Positions 36,806 through 50,460 are shown, numbered from the stretch's first letter. The stretch: 64,000 nt of DNA from Colius striatus (GCF_028858725.1 NC_084767.1:20227895-20291894); one strand, 5' to 3'. Program-made: numbers and translations. The notes: generated from the letters alone by a model not told the origin.

Positions 36806-38316
36806 CAGAAGGTTGGTGCAAAAGTGCTCTCTGCTTTTGAGTAATCAGTGTACCAGTGTATTTCCCAGCAAGTTCCCAAACAAAGAAAAGTGTACATTAA
36901 AACCTTTAAAGGACAATGGCTCTGAACTTGGCTAGTGGCAGGTAGTTGAGCACTCCTTGGGGTTAACAGTCCCCTCATTTCTTTATCCTTTTGCTGGGTT
37001 GATGTAGCAAAAGTCAAAACAGTGTAATTTTCTGTTTCCATGTCAGTTGAAGGGAATATGCCTTTCAGTATTCTGTCTCTTCGCCTTGAAACATCACCTC
37101 TTTATAGAATTAGGACTTTCCTGACAACTGAAGCTCCATTAGAGACGTGAAGAAACGAGGGGAAGGCAGTCCTCCACACCTAGAAGAATGTCTTGCTTTT
37201 CTCCCATCATCTTCAATGGGTTTTTTTTTAATGTCTGTGGCTCAGTCAGTGTATATTTTGAAAAATCCATTGCAAGAAACATGTTTGAGTCCTGGCAGTT
37301 TAAAAAATTATAGAGGGAACAAGAGGATTTATATATTTTTGTGTACAGAGTTTTTTCTTAAACTGTATAATTTTGTAAATACTTTGCTTTTTTGTGTACT
37401 AAAACTACCAGCGTATAGATTTCAATAAGAATCGTTGTATTTTTGTATTTGGAAAATGAAAACTACAGTGAGTGACTGAAGCTGTAAGAAACATTGCAGT
37501 AGCCTCTGACAGATGTAGACTGGGATTCCTTTTCATATGGTTTTGGCTCTGAATTGACACCGGTGTGGCTCGCTGTGTTCAAGGGTACTTGCCCTGGCCC
37601 GGCCACACCAGATGCTCTGGCCAGGAGAGAGAAAAGGGACGTGAATGTGGTAGCTTCGCCTGGTAACTTTGGTTTTTAAAGCTTCTTAGGATTTCTTTTT
37701 TTTTTCCCTCCTTTACAGTGCTCATTGGCAGGCTCACGTAAATCCCTAAGCGGCATCCCCAGGGTGTCTGAAGGCCGAGGCAGAGCCAGGGCTTGTGCCC
37801 CTGAGCCTGGCCAGCATAGGGAAGGCATGTGGTGGGGCTGCAGATGAGGGGCCGGCCAGCCCTCCTTGCCTCTGGGTGCCTGACAAAGCTTATGACCCTC
37901 CCTATGGTTTGGGGTGGACCAGGCCATATTAAGCTGCTTGAGGAGGGGGAGGGAGTTGATTTCAGACCTTTTTGTTTAATAGGAAACATGACAATACAGC
38001 TTTATTTTTATGGCAACGCTATTGTAAAATTCACCTGTGCTTTCAGAGAGTACCTTAGGCAAAGTGTACGGCCCAGAGAGGAGCTTGTGCACACAAGACA
38101 GTGTAATGAGGTGTAACCAGTCTGAACTTGGGGTATGAACGCAGAGAGTATGTCATCGGAAAAGAAAGTAACTGTTAGGAAGAATCATCTCTCCTTCCTT
38201 GTCGACTTTATCTAAACAAAAAGAACAAAAGCAACTCAAAGCTGAGAAAGTCAACCTGAGAACAGTTGCCTGCTTATTGTGGACACAACACTCTTTAACA
38301 AAATCATGTGAAAAGG

Positions 38317-38322
38317 AATAAA
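38317..38322 (+). terminator. RBM27: Candidate poly(A) signal, RBM27
   Basis: AATAAA in a T-rich 3' UTR; about 180 bp before the likely distal signal. Confidence 0.35.
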
Positions 38323-38494
38323 TTTCCTCTTGGTGTAAACTTGTACTATAGTTTTTACAAATTGTGAACTTGTGTAATAGTATAATAGGAGATATTGTTG
38401 AATTTCTAACTGTTTATACATTTAAATTCATATCTGTACTGTTTGTTTTATTGATTACAATCTGAATTTCTAAGATGCATGTTGACTTTTTTGC

Positions 38495-38500
38495 AATAAA
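38495..38500 (+). terminator. RBM27: Likely distal poly(A) signal, RBM27
   Basis: TTTTTTGCAATAAAGATACAC, an AATAAA preceded by a T run. The sequence beyond changes to A-rich intergenic DNA, so this is the best end for RBM27. Confidence 0.55.
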
Positions 38501-38519
38501 GATACACTATGGAATGGTT

Positions 38520-41500
38520 CAAGATTTAGAAAAGACAAAGAAAATTCTAACTTAAATAAATTGGGCACCAGAACCATTCAAAAAAAATTACAACTATCAC
38601 AAAAAGAGCGTTATCACTTCTTTGGGGGGGAAGAAGTATGTGTGTGAAGGAGGTATTTGTTGGTAGGAAGGTGTGTACAAGTTGCTTTTGCTGAGTAATA
38701 GCTAGGAGGAAAATCCTCAGGTGTCTCAGAGCTCTGAAACAGGACTAATCAAGATAGCTAAATTGAGGGAGCCCATGCACTGACTTGGGGGCGGGCCAGG
38801 AAATGTCAGTAAAGGCTGTTTTACATTTTGGGAAAGGCTCAAAGTTTAATGGAAACGTTATTTTCCAGGCCATGGTGGGTTCCAGGGTCTCTTTTGCAGA
38901 CCTGCACTATTGCTGGGTTACTGACAACTGTGTGAAAATTACCAAATTTATAGATATGCAAATTCTGACCTTGTTGCAATATGGTCAGAAAACTCATTTA
39001 TTCTGGTCTTAACTTTCTTCTTGGTCTTTGCTCCTTTCACTAGTTTCACATATTCCCTTTTCTTTCCTGCGTTGCTGAAGGTAAACGTTTGTGATCCAAG
39101 TTTCTAGAAGCCTTTTCTCTTGCATTGCCTTCTCTTACTGTACTGTTAGTGTGCTATGATAAGGTTAATTCTGAAAATAGACTAGAAATGTTACAAGGAC
39201 AGGAATTTTCCCTTTCTCCTTTCCTTGCTGCACTCTTGTTTTAGGCACAGGGGAGGAGTGGAAGGACCTTGCTACTGTATTTAATAACTCCTATCACTGT
39301 CTCTGGCACATCCCACAGAGGCCCTACAATGTAAGTGGTTTAAAACATGCCCTGGCTTTTCGTGACAAGCCTTGGGCTTTCCAACATTTTCTCACTGCTG
39401 GTAATTGACCTTTAGAATCTTTCCACAGCCTCCTTTCCTGTGAATAATCACCAAATAATCCTCCTGCGTGATTTGGTAGTTGTTTCTTCCTATATAATTT
39501 TAAGGACAAAAGGGAATAAAAAGAACTTGAAAGGGGCATTTCTGGGGGACAGGATGCTTTGGATTTCTGCGTCTGTTGGCTCTCAGAGATTATGAAAATG
39601 TCCCCTGTTGAAGAAGTGCTGTTCGGTGGGATGTGACAGCTCCCCCTGCAGCCACAGATCAGTCACTGAAAGCGCTTTGAAGAAAGCAAGATGTGTTAAG
39701 TGACTGTTTGAAAGAACACATGAAGGTAAATTGTTGCTATAATTCTTAGGCCAGGAATGTCTTCAGTAGCTATATTATAGCTATATGAAATACAACAGTA
39801 ATTGTGTATAGACACGTTTCCCAAAGACAGAAATACAATTTTAACTTGTCTTGAAATGTGGGACCCTGTTCTATCTCGTGGAGCAGGTTGTGTGAGGTGT
39901 GTCTCAGTCTTTATTGGTGAGATCACTGACGTGAGTGGTTCAAAACAGAAAACTAAGTTTGTCTGACAGTTCTCTGAAGCTTTTTCTGCATATTTACATT
40001 GGTTTTTTCCACTATGGATCTACAGTTGCGATAATCAAAATGTAAATGGATTAACTACAGCTGTTTCTTTCTCCCCAGGATCATTCCACAGACAATTTCT
40101 AATTGCTGCTGTTAATTTTCAGGTTGGTCAGTCAGTGCTGGGCCCCAGAAGTGTGGAGTCGGCCATGGAGCATCTCTGTGAGGCCAGCGGCCAGGGGGTT
40201 GGGTATAGTATTTTATGTCATGTAACCTAGTGCTTGACAACCACATAGTTACAGCCACATCTGAAGGCAGCAATACTGGGAAGGTGTGAGGATGACAAAA
40301 GGAATGAGAACAGCATCAGGTCTGGAAGGGCAACACACATCCTGCAAGGCCATTTCAACCTCTGTGAGGAGAGCCTTCTTTTGGGAGATAAATGTCAGAA
40401 TTGGTAAAAAGTATAGGTTGGAGAAACTGATACAGAGTTTTACAGGCTTCTATGTAAAGGGCAGAAGGATGCAAGGACCCTTCCCTAGCCAGCATCTCTA
40501 CATCTCCACTTCCCAGGGGATCAGTGCTGCTTCAGCGCCTCTCAGATTTTCTTCTCTTTTGGAGACTGGTTTTAACTGAAAGGTAAAAAGCATCAGAACT
40601 TAATGGTTTTCTAAACCCTTTTTCTATTTGAAATCTGCATCTTGAGGCATCTGAATATTTTAAGTACCTGACCTGTATTACCTAAGTGAAGACTTTCACA
40701 TTGCTCAGTTCAAAGGCAGAGCACTGGGTAAGGTGCTGAGGATGTTGCCTTTCATCCCCACAACACCGTCTGAGGTTGATATGCAGGCAGAGCGCTGCGT
40801 GCCGCTCATCTTCTCAACGCCTGCTTTGTTTGAAGTGATGATGGTTTTGCTCCATAACAGGAAATGCAGGTTGGGATTTTGTTTTAACGAATCTGTGGGC
40901 ATCAAGTTGACACTGAATGTCTGGAGCTCAGCACCGGACACTTTTCTCACTTATAAGCAGAGGGGCAGTACCGTGTGTCTCAGGTAACTGCTTTGGTCTA
41001 TTTGTTTTCAGGAGGGCTCAGAGCAGCAGCAGCCCAGCAGATGAGGTGTCCCCATGCTCCCTAAACTGCTCCCTGGGTTGTTTCTGCATGCTGACAGACA
41101 CTGAGCTGCCTTTGAAGTGAATCAGTTGAAGGTTACTTTATGGGGAGAAGCAGCAGTAATTAGGCAGGTGGAATGTCCAAACAAAATATGTGCCAAAGCA
41201 AAGCCTGGAATTATTTTCTCTGCAATAATAGTTTTTCATCACAAGAGACATTAACAGGACCCTTAGTGGTTAAATCTCTAACTAGGACAGTGTGACATCT
41301 CCGTGATGAGCAATGGAGACTGGTCATCTTCCATCTTCAGGGGCGCAGATTCGTGCAGGTGCACAAACATCCCTGTACAGGTGTCCTCAGTGCCAAGGGC
41401 AGGACCGGCAGGTTCAATGGCATTACAGGCTGCTGCCTTTCCTGCCCAAGCCCAGCTGTCCCAGCCTCTCTATCCCCATCAGCTGGGTGGGATGCATCTC

Positions 41501-44500
41501 CAGGAAGAGTGAGACACACAGAAAGGTCTATTGGTAACCATGTAGAACAGGATTCATGTTAATCTCCAGATAAATACATTTTAAAGGAGTATTTGCTGTG
41601 ACCCTGGCAATGTTCATGCTGGAAATCTAATGTGTTTTCATGAGATTTGTCTGCTTATTTTATTGGCAATTTGATTTTAAATGTGCTTTCACAACAGTCA
41701 ATTTGGTTATGGTGATACAGAATTTTACATACTGCTTCTGTATGTTTTTTAATAGTTTCTGCTTTGCTGTCTTGCATTTAACCCTAGCATAAAATGAAGG
41801 TTTATATACTTATTCAGCTATGCTCTTGCAGCTTTCCTATGACATGAAAATTGTTTAAATAGAAAAAGCTGATGTTGTGTATCTTAAATCTCTGATAGCA
41901 TATTGCACACATGAAGCTGGATCACTTTGACACTCTGCAAAGAGTGATCACTTCCAACTTCCACCTAGGCCATGTCTCAAAAGTGGCATCCATTGCCTGT
42001 GGGGATGGGCAGGTCTGTGTTTACCTGGCTTTGCTGTAAGAGATACTCCACATGTTGGTTTCTTGGCCTTGGGGGCGACAGCAATGTTGGCCTTGCTGAG
42101 CAGTGTTCAGTGGGGTGCGTGTGATTTGGGCAGCGCTGGAGCAGGCTGTCACTGCGACTGCTTCTGCTTTATATGTGTCACACAAACTGCAGGGTTTCAC
42201 TGTGGAACGCTTCTGCTGAAGGGCAGCGGCTGCTACGCTCAGCCACAAAATTGCAGCAAGAGGGGTTTTGCCCTGAGAAAGCAGCAGTTACACCCTACCT
42301 GAGAACTTCCCTGGTTTGCCAGCCACAGGCCGCTGCTCCCCAGGTGTGTGGGAGGCCTGTGGCTCTCATCTGGTGGGCTGCAGTGCTGGGTTGTGTCCCC
42401 TGAGGCCCAGGGTCTGGCCTGTCGTCCCCATGGGCAGAGCGGCACCCACCCATCCTGCAGACCACTCTCAGTGACCATGGCACTTTTTGTCAAACACAGC
42501 TTTTAGATTTAAACTACAAACAGCATTTTCTCTGGCCAATCTACTGTGGCCCAAACAAAAGCTGTAACAGTGCTGGTGTCACCACCCTTGGTGTGTCCAG
42601 CTGTGGCAGAGCGAAGCGACAAAGGCCGGAGGGGAAGCCCTTGGTGGGGCAGCACTGGCGGACCCTCGCAGCAGCAGAGGCAGTGGCCCACATGGCTGCG
42701 GGTGATGCAGGGACACCGGCATCTGTCAAGGACACAGGAGAGGTTGGTACAGTCAGGCCTCGTGCAGGCCGGCTGGAGCACTGCCCCAGCTGCAGGTGCT
42801 CGGGAGTGAAAGACGAGTGTCCTGGGAGCCAGAGAAGAGTCCTGCCAGCAACCGACAGCTGTGGGGAGCTGCCCCAGAGCAAAGGAGGCACCAGCCCGGC
42901 ACCAGCAGCACGCCCCAGCTCAGGGATCTGACTGCTTGTGGTGTTATTCATCTTATTTTTTAGGAGTCAAATCCCTTTGGTAGTTTGTCTTGCTGTGCCT
43001 TGATCATGTCGGTGCGACACAGCTGACAGCACCGCGCTGTGACGTTTTGAGTTAATTATAGCCTAGTCTGCGCATCTTGCACCGATAACCTTAAAGCACT
43101 TCTGCTCTGTGATTTATTTAAATGCTAATAAATTATACATTTCTGGCACTTTAGTAATTCATGTGAAACTTACTTGGAATCAACTCAATATAACATACCT
43201 CCGCATGCTCTCTGGTGGCTAAAGAAACATCAGACAACAATTTCATCCACTCTTCCTTCTCACTTTTTAACGTAACTTGGGGTTATCTGCATCAAAGAAG
43301 AATGAGGAGGACTTCTTGAACAAGCACACTTCTAACTGTTGATATCTCTGTTATGAAAGGAGTTCAGTCTAAATCAGGATAAAAGTATGTGTGACTGTAG
43401 GCCTTAAAACTGTTTTCAGGAGCTCAGGTGCAGCAGTTGGTGTGAGTTCTCGAGTTAAACCCCAAGAAATGCAACCGTGGAAGGGATGAGTTTCATTTCA
43501 GCTGATGGGACTCCTCCCCACCCCTTTTGATTGTTGCATCTTAATTTCAAATTTTAATGAAGATTTCAGGGAGCGTTAATGTAACAGGGGTGTGAAGGCA
43601 GCACAAAGCTGAATGACTTTACAAAGCCACAACCCACAGCTCCCTGACAGCCACACTCCTGGCCAGGGGGGCATTGGCTGCCTCAGAGGTGCAGATTACT
43701 CCAGGCCTCCTCTAGAAACAGTCCCAAACCTTCCATGTGGGGTCCTATAGTGCCTTATCAAATTGGACCAAATCCAAAATGAATCCCAAGACAGACGTGG
43801 TTGGAAAATTGTTTGTTAGAGTACCTGGAGCAGGAAAATTCTGGGTGATGGGCTTGTTTGGGAACCCTGGGAGGAAAGAGTTTATCAGCTATAGCTATGA
43901 GATAGCTCCAGGATTTAAGCAGCTCGACCTTCTTGGACTAGTTTTGGGCAGCAGCTCTAATGGAATTTTTAACTATGTTGGACGTGTAGAAGAGAGATTG
44001 TGTTCTATGGACAAGTCTTAAAATCCTTTCAATTTGGAAAAAAAATGAGGGGGTTTTGGGGTTTTTTCATTTTTTTTAAACTTTTTTTTCCAGTTTGAAA
44101 GCAGAAAAATATATGTTTTGACTCTTACTGGATTACAGATGATGATCAAAGTCTGGTAGATGTGAGACAAACAGCTATGTTAGCAGCAATGTGTGAGGAG
44201 GCTGAGGTGCTGCCTGCCCAAGGTGACTCAGCATTGTGCTTTGCTGGGCACTGCAGTGTCACAGCCATTCCTGCTCCACACCCTCCATGCTTCTTTGGTT
44301 GCCTGTGGAGCCCAGCGCCACTTGCTCAATTAGATGGGTGATGTTTAAGAGCACCTGCTTAAATTCACAACACTGAACACTCCTTGCTCTGCTCTTGTTC
44401 AAGCAATAAACAATTTCACAGCAACCAAAAAAGTCAGCTTTGGGCCACTGGATCTTGGCAAAGAGAATTCTCAGTCTTTTTTTGTCTATGTGATCTTTGC

Positions 44501-47500
44501 CATTTGAAGGAAATGTATTTTTAATCTTATTTAACATTTCAAGTTCATGTTTGAAAGCAACTTGTTCTCTAATTATGCTTTGATTTTTATTCTTTTTTTC
44601 CAAACAAAGCCATTAATTTTTAAAGTGTGTTCTGTTAGGCACAATTCCAAACAGCAATATTTTTGTAGGTTCAATCCACGACATTCACCTATGCAAAGAC
44701 TCAGCATGACATGAGCCCTAGAATCCAGCTGTGGTTTCCATTTCTCCTGCTGCTGGTGTCCCGGCGCAGTGCCATTCCCCAGACTCAGCATGAGGTGGCT
44801 GACCAGGACACAAAGGACCAGAAGTGTCAAATGCAGGTTTTTCTGGTTTGAGACTGAGCATTTGAATCCCATTTCTTCCTTTTTCCTTTGGTTAGATTGA
44901 TGTTTTCCTTGCCTAATTCCCTTATTCTTCCCTACAAAGAGCTGACTCCACAGGCCTGGCAGCTGGGGAGCTCCTTGTGGCTTCTTCACCAGCCTGGTCC
45001 ATACTGTAGTGGATGTTGTGTGCTGGAGAATGTCTCAGTTCAATGTTATAGGAAGAACTGGTGTTAAGAAGCAGCAGGAATTCTGGATTCCTTAGGGAGA
45101 AATGGGAAAACCAAGGGCAAGACTTTGGGACAGTCAGGTAAAACCTGTCAATGTTGCTTTTTCTCCATTCTCGCCAAGATTGCCCTGACAAAGATACAGC
45201 TGTTTGACTTGTTGATTAGCAAAAACATTAGCAGACCTACTGTTTCAAGACATGAATAATTAATGTCTGTTCCTCATTAATTTCTTGTGGAACAGAGTCC
45301 TGTTAGAATACATTCAGCTGTATTTCTAGAATTAAAGCAAATACAAGAAGAAAGAGATGCCTGACAGGTACATGCTCTGTTCCACACCCCTTGGAACAAT
45401 TGTTGTATTGCTCCTATGATCTCCATCAGACACAGGTTGGGTGTATTTTTAATGAGCACCGATGTGTCCTTTACTACAGTTTTAATTTCAGAACATGATA
45501 CAAGAAACAAGTTCTATAATTCACACACATTACAAGAGAGCACAAGGAAGGCCTCCCGGTTAGCGTGAAGTGCCTGGCATTTTGCATTCCCGAGACCTCA
45601 ATTCAAAACCTTCCTTACTGAAACATTCAAAAATAAGATTGCATCAGCTTTCCAAATGCTGCTGCTGGAAGACAGGCTGCTTGTTCTACCTCCATTGAAC
45701 AAGCATTTCAATGCTCCAGCGTAGCTTTGGCACTTCTCTTTTGCTAATACAGCCACAATGCTTTTCTGATACTAAAGACTTTTCAGTTTCAATCTGAGGT
45801 TAATACTTGCAGACACCTACTCAGTCTTCTGGAGTTGCCTGTGTCCACTGGCTGTGACCAGTAACATACCCAAGACTTTATTCCCCGAGAGCTCTTCTGC
45901 ATGCAGCCAGCAAAACTTGGTTTTGTTTTTTAATGGAAGGTGAGAGTGAGCACTTATAATCTGAAGCAGCACCCAGGTACATCTCCTCTCCTCAGAAGGG
46001 AGCTTGGCAGTTGGCTGGAGTGCCCAGTTCTTCACATGAGAAAGTGTCAGCCCTTGTTGAGTGGCCCCAGCACCGCATACGTGCCCTGCCTGCAGAGGAA
46101 GCCCAGCCCTGATGAGATGAGGAGCCATGAGGGATGGAGTCGTGGGAAGGAAATGCCACTGCTACTGCCAGCACCATCAGCAGTAGTACCTGTGTGTGGT
46201 TATTCTGTTTCCCACAACCCTTACCATGCCCACGGGCTGTCAACAGAGACTTTCCAGGTTTTGGCCACACCAGCAGGCATGAGGCAGAACAGCAAATGAC
46301 AAATTGGGGAAGAGAAAGATATGGGACAGAAGCATGCGTCGCAAAATCTGCTTGTTGAGTCAGATAAGATGTGTGTGTTGTTGATAATGGGTTGACACTG
46401 AGATCCACAACCAGTGTGGAAAATGTGTGGTCACCACCAAGGACCAACGGGGAGGTCTAGTACATCCAAGGGAGATTGTGCAGAGCAGGGGCATGGAGCC
46501 ACCCCAGCCAGCTGGGAAAGCTTCAGCTTGGAGCAGAAAGTACTGGCCCACTTGAGTGTCATGGTGGTGGAGTTGCACAGCCCAGGAACACTCACTGCCA
46601 GAGCAGGCCAGTAACATTGATGACAAAAGTACTTACCTGAAGTTTATGCTGCTCCTGCTCAACGAAATGGTCTTCTTGTTCTGTCCGATTCCTGTGAGGA
46701 GTAATCTAGCAGTCACAGCATGGTTCAGTGATGGTGTCTGCAGCTGTGTAACCATGTACATTGCAGCTTTATGACTTTTAATTTATTGCTATTTTTCTCT
46801 TCAAGTGGCCAGCAATTTCAGGGTAAGCAACCCATCAACTCGAGCTATGTGTCCTGCTGCAAGTTTACATCACTTCACCTAAAAGCCTTTTCCCTGGGTG
46901 AATACCAGGAGTCAGCTCCCAATTCACTCTGCCCCATGGCAAGTGCCTCGGTGTGCCCTGCCTGTCGCATGATGGCCCTGTTCCTCACCATCCTGCTCCT
47001 CCTGGCCTGAATAGTGCCCCAGACCCACAGCTCGAGGTCTTCATCCACTCCTCTCGAAGAGGAATGCTGGCACCGGCAGCAACCTGTGTTTCCCTGAGCT
47101 GTGCCAGGTTGGTCAGAGCAACTCTGGCTGTGCGGGGTCACGTGTGGAATGCCCAGTGCAGCTTTTTGGTGGTGTTTACTGGCAGTGTGCGGCCCAGTGG
47201 CTGGAGCAGTGGGCCTTTGCCAGGTGTGGTTGCTGAATGTCAGCTGGCTCCTGCTCTGTCTGCGCAGCTTGTCCTCATGGAGATGCACACCTCAGGCCCA
47301 GCCCTGCAGCGGCCAGCAGGAACTCCGTCCTGCAGCTTCTCCCAACCTCCAGGTCCATCCCTGCCCACTGGCACAGTTACTCTTGGCATACTGCTGACCC
47401 CTCACACAGGGAGATAGCTCAGGACCAGTGGGAAATGGGCTTTTGTCTTAAATTGCCTGTAAGACCTTTCTGCTGCAGGGCCTGGTGAGGATCGCTGCTG

Positions 47501-48150
47501 AGTGGTACCCTTGTGGCCATGCCACTTGGGGCTTTTCTCTCTGAAATAATTTCCATCCCACTCCCACCTGTATTAAAACTCTCAAGAATGACAGTGATCC
47601 TCCCCTGGCCCCTTGCTTTAACCCTTCTTCTTCAAAATACTCTTACTGCACCTTTAATTCTCTCCAGCCTTCTTTTCTGGCTCAGGCCTCAGCTGACCTC
47701 TCGCTATACCCATGCTTGGGCACAGTTCGAACTCTGGTGCAGTCCTGCCTCACTGTTTAACCCCGTTACTTTCATCCCTGTGGAGGAATGGACTCCTCTA
47801 AAACCTGAGTGCTCCGGGTGACATTCTATAGCCTTAGAGACTTCTTCACTGTCAGACTCCTTCCCTTTGAAAGCCTGACACAGTGTGGCCCTGCTACTGA
47901 CAGGCAGCTCCTGTAACTTAGCAACTTTCTTTTTGCTTTGTTAAGTTCAGCTCTTCAATCTCCTTAATGAATAAGAGAATCAAGCCAGGTAATTGATGCT
48001 TGGCTGTTTAGCTGATGAATAATTGACTGTCTGGGTAATCCTAGATATTTCCTCGATCAGATTGTGCAGTGGAACAGCCATATCATTCTGGGTGCAGTGT
48101 GGCTCACACTTTTAGGGTACTAGAAACGTGCTATGCAAGCTTAGGTTCTG
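38520..48150. other. Intergenic region RBM27-POU4F3
   Basis: About 9.6 kb without a recognisable gene. Numerous short open frames occur on both strands in its GC-richer parts (41-43 kb, 46-47.5 kb), none with family resemblance. An AT-rich homeodomain-site-like patch lies at 43,080-43,200. Confidence 0.6.
45545..45605 (+). repeat. tRNA-like (SINE?) remnant
   Basis: CGGTTAGCGTGAAGTG followed about 35 bp later by CTCAATTCAAAACC resembles degenerate A and B boxes of a tRNA or tRNA-derived SINE head. No foldable intact tRNA is visible. Confidence 0.25.
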
Positions 48151-48179
48151 CAGGAACTTTCCAAGGTTGGTGCTCACCA

Positions 48180-48942
48180 CTCCTTCTCCACGTGGATCAG
48201 GCACACAAGCTCAAGAAATGGGCCTCTGTGAACCTCATGAGGTTCAGCAAGGCCAAGCACAGGGTCCTATGCCTGGGTCAGGACAATCCCCAGTATCAAC
48301 AAAGTCTGGGGGATGAAGGGATCAAGGGCAGTGGATGAAAAACTGGACATGAGCTGGCAACGTGGGTTCGTCAGCCAGAAAGCAAACCATATCCTCGTCT
48401 GCATCCAAAGCAGTGTGGCCAGCAGGTTGAGGAAAGTGATTCTGCCCTTTTACTCTACTCTGGTGACACCCCCCTGCAGGCTGCCTCCAGCTCTGGAGTC
48501 CTCAGCATGGGAAGGACATGGAGCTGTTGGAGTGGGTCCAGAGGAGGCCACAGAAATCATCGGAGGGCTGCAACACCTCTGCTGTGAAGACAGGCTGAGA
48601 GAGTTGGGGTTGTCCAGCCTGGAGAAGAAGAGGCCCCAGGGACCCTTCCACTACTTAAACAGGACTTACAAGAAAAATGCGACAAGGGGTTATGGTTTTA
48701 AACCAAAAGAGAGCAGATTCACATTAGACATATGGAAGAAATTTTTTATGCTGAGAGTGGTAGGACACTGGACTAGGCTGCTCAGAGAGGTTGTGGCTGC
48801 CCCATCTCTGGAAACATTCAAGGTCAAGTTGGATGGGCCTCTGAGGAACCTGCTCAAGTTGAAGATGTTCCTGCCCATGGTATGGTGGTTGGACAAGTTA
48901 AATGTCCCTTCCAACTCAAACCATTCTGTGATTCTATGATAA
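48180..48942 (+). mobile_element. CR1 LINE fragment, intergenic
   Basis: About 760 bp, sense on +. It reads as CR1 reverse-transcriptase C-terminal sequence (HKLKKWASVNLMRFSKAKH, then DEKLDMSWQRGF, SLEKKRPQG, SRFTLDIWKKFFMLRVVGHW), with at least one frame shift near 48330 and a garbled middle. It ends with CATTCTGTGATTCTATGATA, the CR1 3' terminus. The longest CR1 copy in the window, non-functional. Confidence 0.95.
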
Positions 48943-50300
48943 TAGGCTGCATGTCAGCAACAGAGCTTATTTTATGCCATGAATCTTAAGTGTGAAAAAC
49001 ACTTATTTTTTGGATACACAGTGAAGACGATTGCAAGGGTGTCGTACTGAAACCCTCCCAGGACTCAGGGACAGCAGAGGAAGGGAGCAAAGGCTCAAAT
49101 GCAGGAGACAGAAAGGGAGTACCCATGGCTGTATTCCCCCAGCAAGGAAAAGGAAAGTATTATTTCATTAGTTATGTGTGCTTTAGCTTACCCACGGATC
49201 TCGAAAAGTGTTTTAGGGGTCTGCCCCAGAAGAGACAGGTTTGCAGGGGATTAAGTGGTTATTTTAAATAGCAATTGAAGATGATTTAATGGGGCAAGTT
49301 ATGTTGGCTTTGTGACTGTAACAGACAGCGCTGCATACAGTCCATGGTAGAGAGGCTGTTATCAGGAATTGTGTTAAACAATGCATGGTTAAATTTCCAC
49401 CTTCCCATTAGTCCTATGTAAGTATTTATTATGTAATTTTTAATAGAATGGAACCAAGAGCCTATTGACAACACTCTCACTGTGATGGGCTTTGGATTAA
49501 ATCCTAAATAAGAACAGAATGGTTTGATATATTAGGAAAATTGGTAGCATCTTTGAATTGTGACAAAGAATAAAATAGCACATGCTTTTAATCTGACTTT
49601 TACCTTCAGATTTTCACAGTGACTAGTGATGTTTCATCAGGGTATGGGTTTAGTGGGTTGTTATTTTTCTTCCAGAAATATCATTAATTATTTACCAGTA
49701 GATGAATGATCTCTGAAATCCATTGCAGTGACATCTTTGAGTCTGCAGATAGTTTCTGATGGTAAACCATCTGGGTTCTTTTAACTTGTTATTGTTTATC
49801 CTTTGGACTTCTCTCCTCTGTCTGGAAGGTGTAACGTCAGTAGGCAGGGCCAGGAGCATCAATATTTTACAGCTTTAATTAAAGGGAGCTCAGTAGCTAC
49901 GTTACCCAGACCGGTTTCTATCAAAGCAGCTGCTGTCAGGAGGGAAGGAAAAGACTGTGCTCAAAGCAGGTGCTCAGGAAAGGTGGGCTGGGATGGGTAG
50001 AAGGTCTGAGTTGGACAGGAGTCCTGGCCTGAGATCTGTGTCTAGATATGGGACATTTGGCTGCAGCACTGGGCGCCTCCCACCAGGATACACAGTTCCA
50101 CACGAAGGGGGAAGGGGGACAGAGATGTGCAAGGTCTCGGCATCTCTCCCTTCAGAGGGAAAGAAGCAACGGCAGAGATGGAGGAACTCACCAGCCCAGG
50201 GCAGATGCTCTGCCAAGCTGGCAAACCTCAGGCTTTCCTCCCGGCTTTAGCATGCAGTCTCTTATATTAACCAGGCAGCACTGATCTCGGGGAGGATCAA
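48943..50300. other. Intergenic, upstream of POU4F3
   Basis: About 1.35 kb with no gene seen. The stretch 49,260-49,450 is AT-rich and non-repetitive and might be a conserved element, which cannot be judged from one sequence. Confidence 0.5.
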
Positions 50301-50309
50301 CACCAAAAC

Positions 50310-50460
50310 AAAGGCCTGAAATTTATCCCTTTATTAATTACTTCCGACGCAGCAGGGCTGCCTATAAGCATGGTGCCGCTTTAGATAAAACTTTCATGCA
50401 GCTACTTAGGCCCTCTGAAATATAAATGATTTCCTTTAAATGTTTTATCATAAATCAGGG
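50310..50460. promoter_or_regulatory. AT-rich candidate enhancer upstream of POU4F3
   Basis: A non-repetitive AT-rich block with TTTATTAATTAC, AATATAAATGATTTCC and TTTTATCATAAATC ends abruptly at the GC-rich POU4F3 5' region, about 1.6 kb before the start codon. TAAT-type homeodomain sites are dense. The enhancer role is inferred. Confidence 0.35.

Larger units (their letters stand above)
35471..38520 (+). other. RBM27: RBM27 3' UTR
   Basis: About 3 kb, T-rich with no long frame, running from the stop codon to the last of several poly(A) signals (36800, 38317, 38495). The 38494-38520 region is the preferred 3' end. A GC-richer pocket at 37560-37990 stands out but has no recognisable content. 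Confidence 0.7.

Noticed and set aside
42541-42951. 136-codon minus-strand frame
   Set aside because: No family resemblance, overlapping plus-strand frames of similar length, and no splice or promoter context.
45992-46447. 151-codon minus-strand frame
   Set aside because: Unrecognisable composition and competing frames on the other strand; probably chance.
48313-48939. 208-codon frame
   Set aside because: It is the decayed reverse-transcriptase tail of the CR1 copy, not a host gene.
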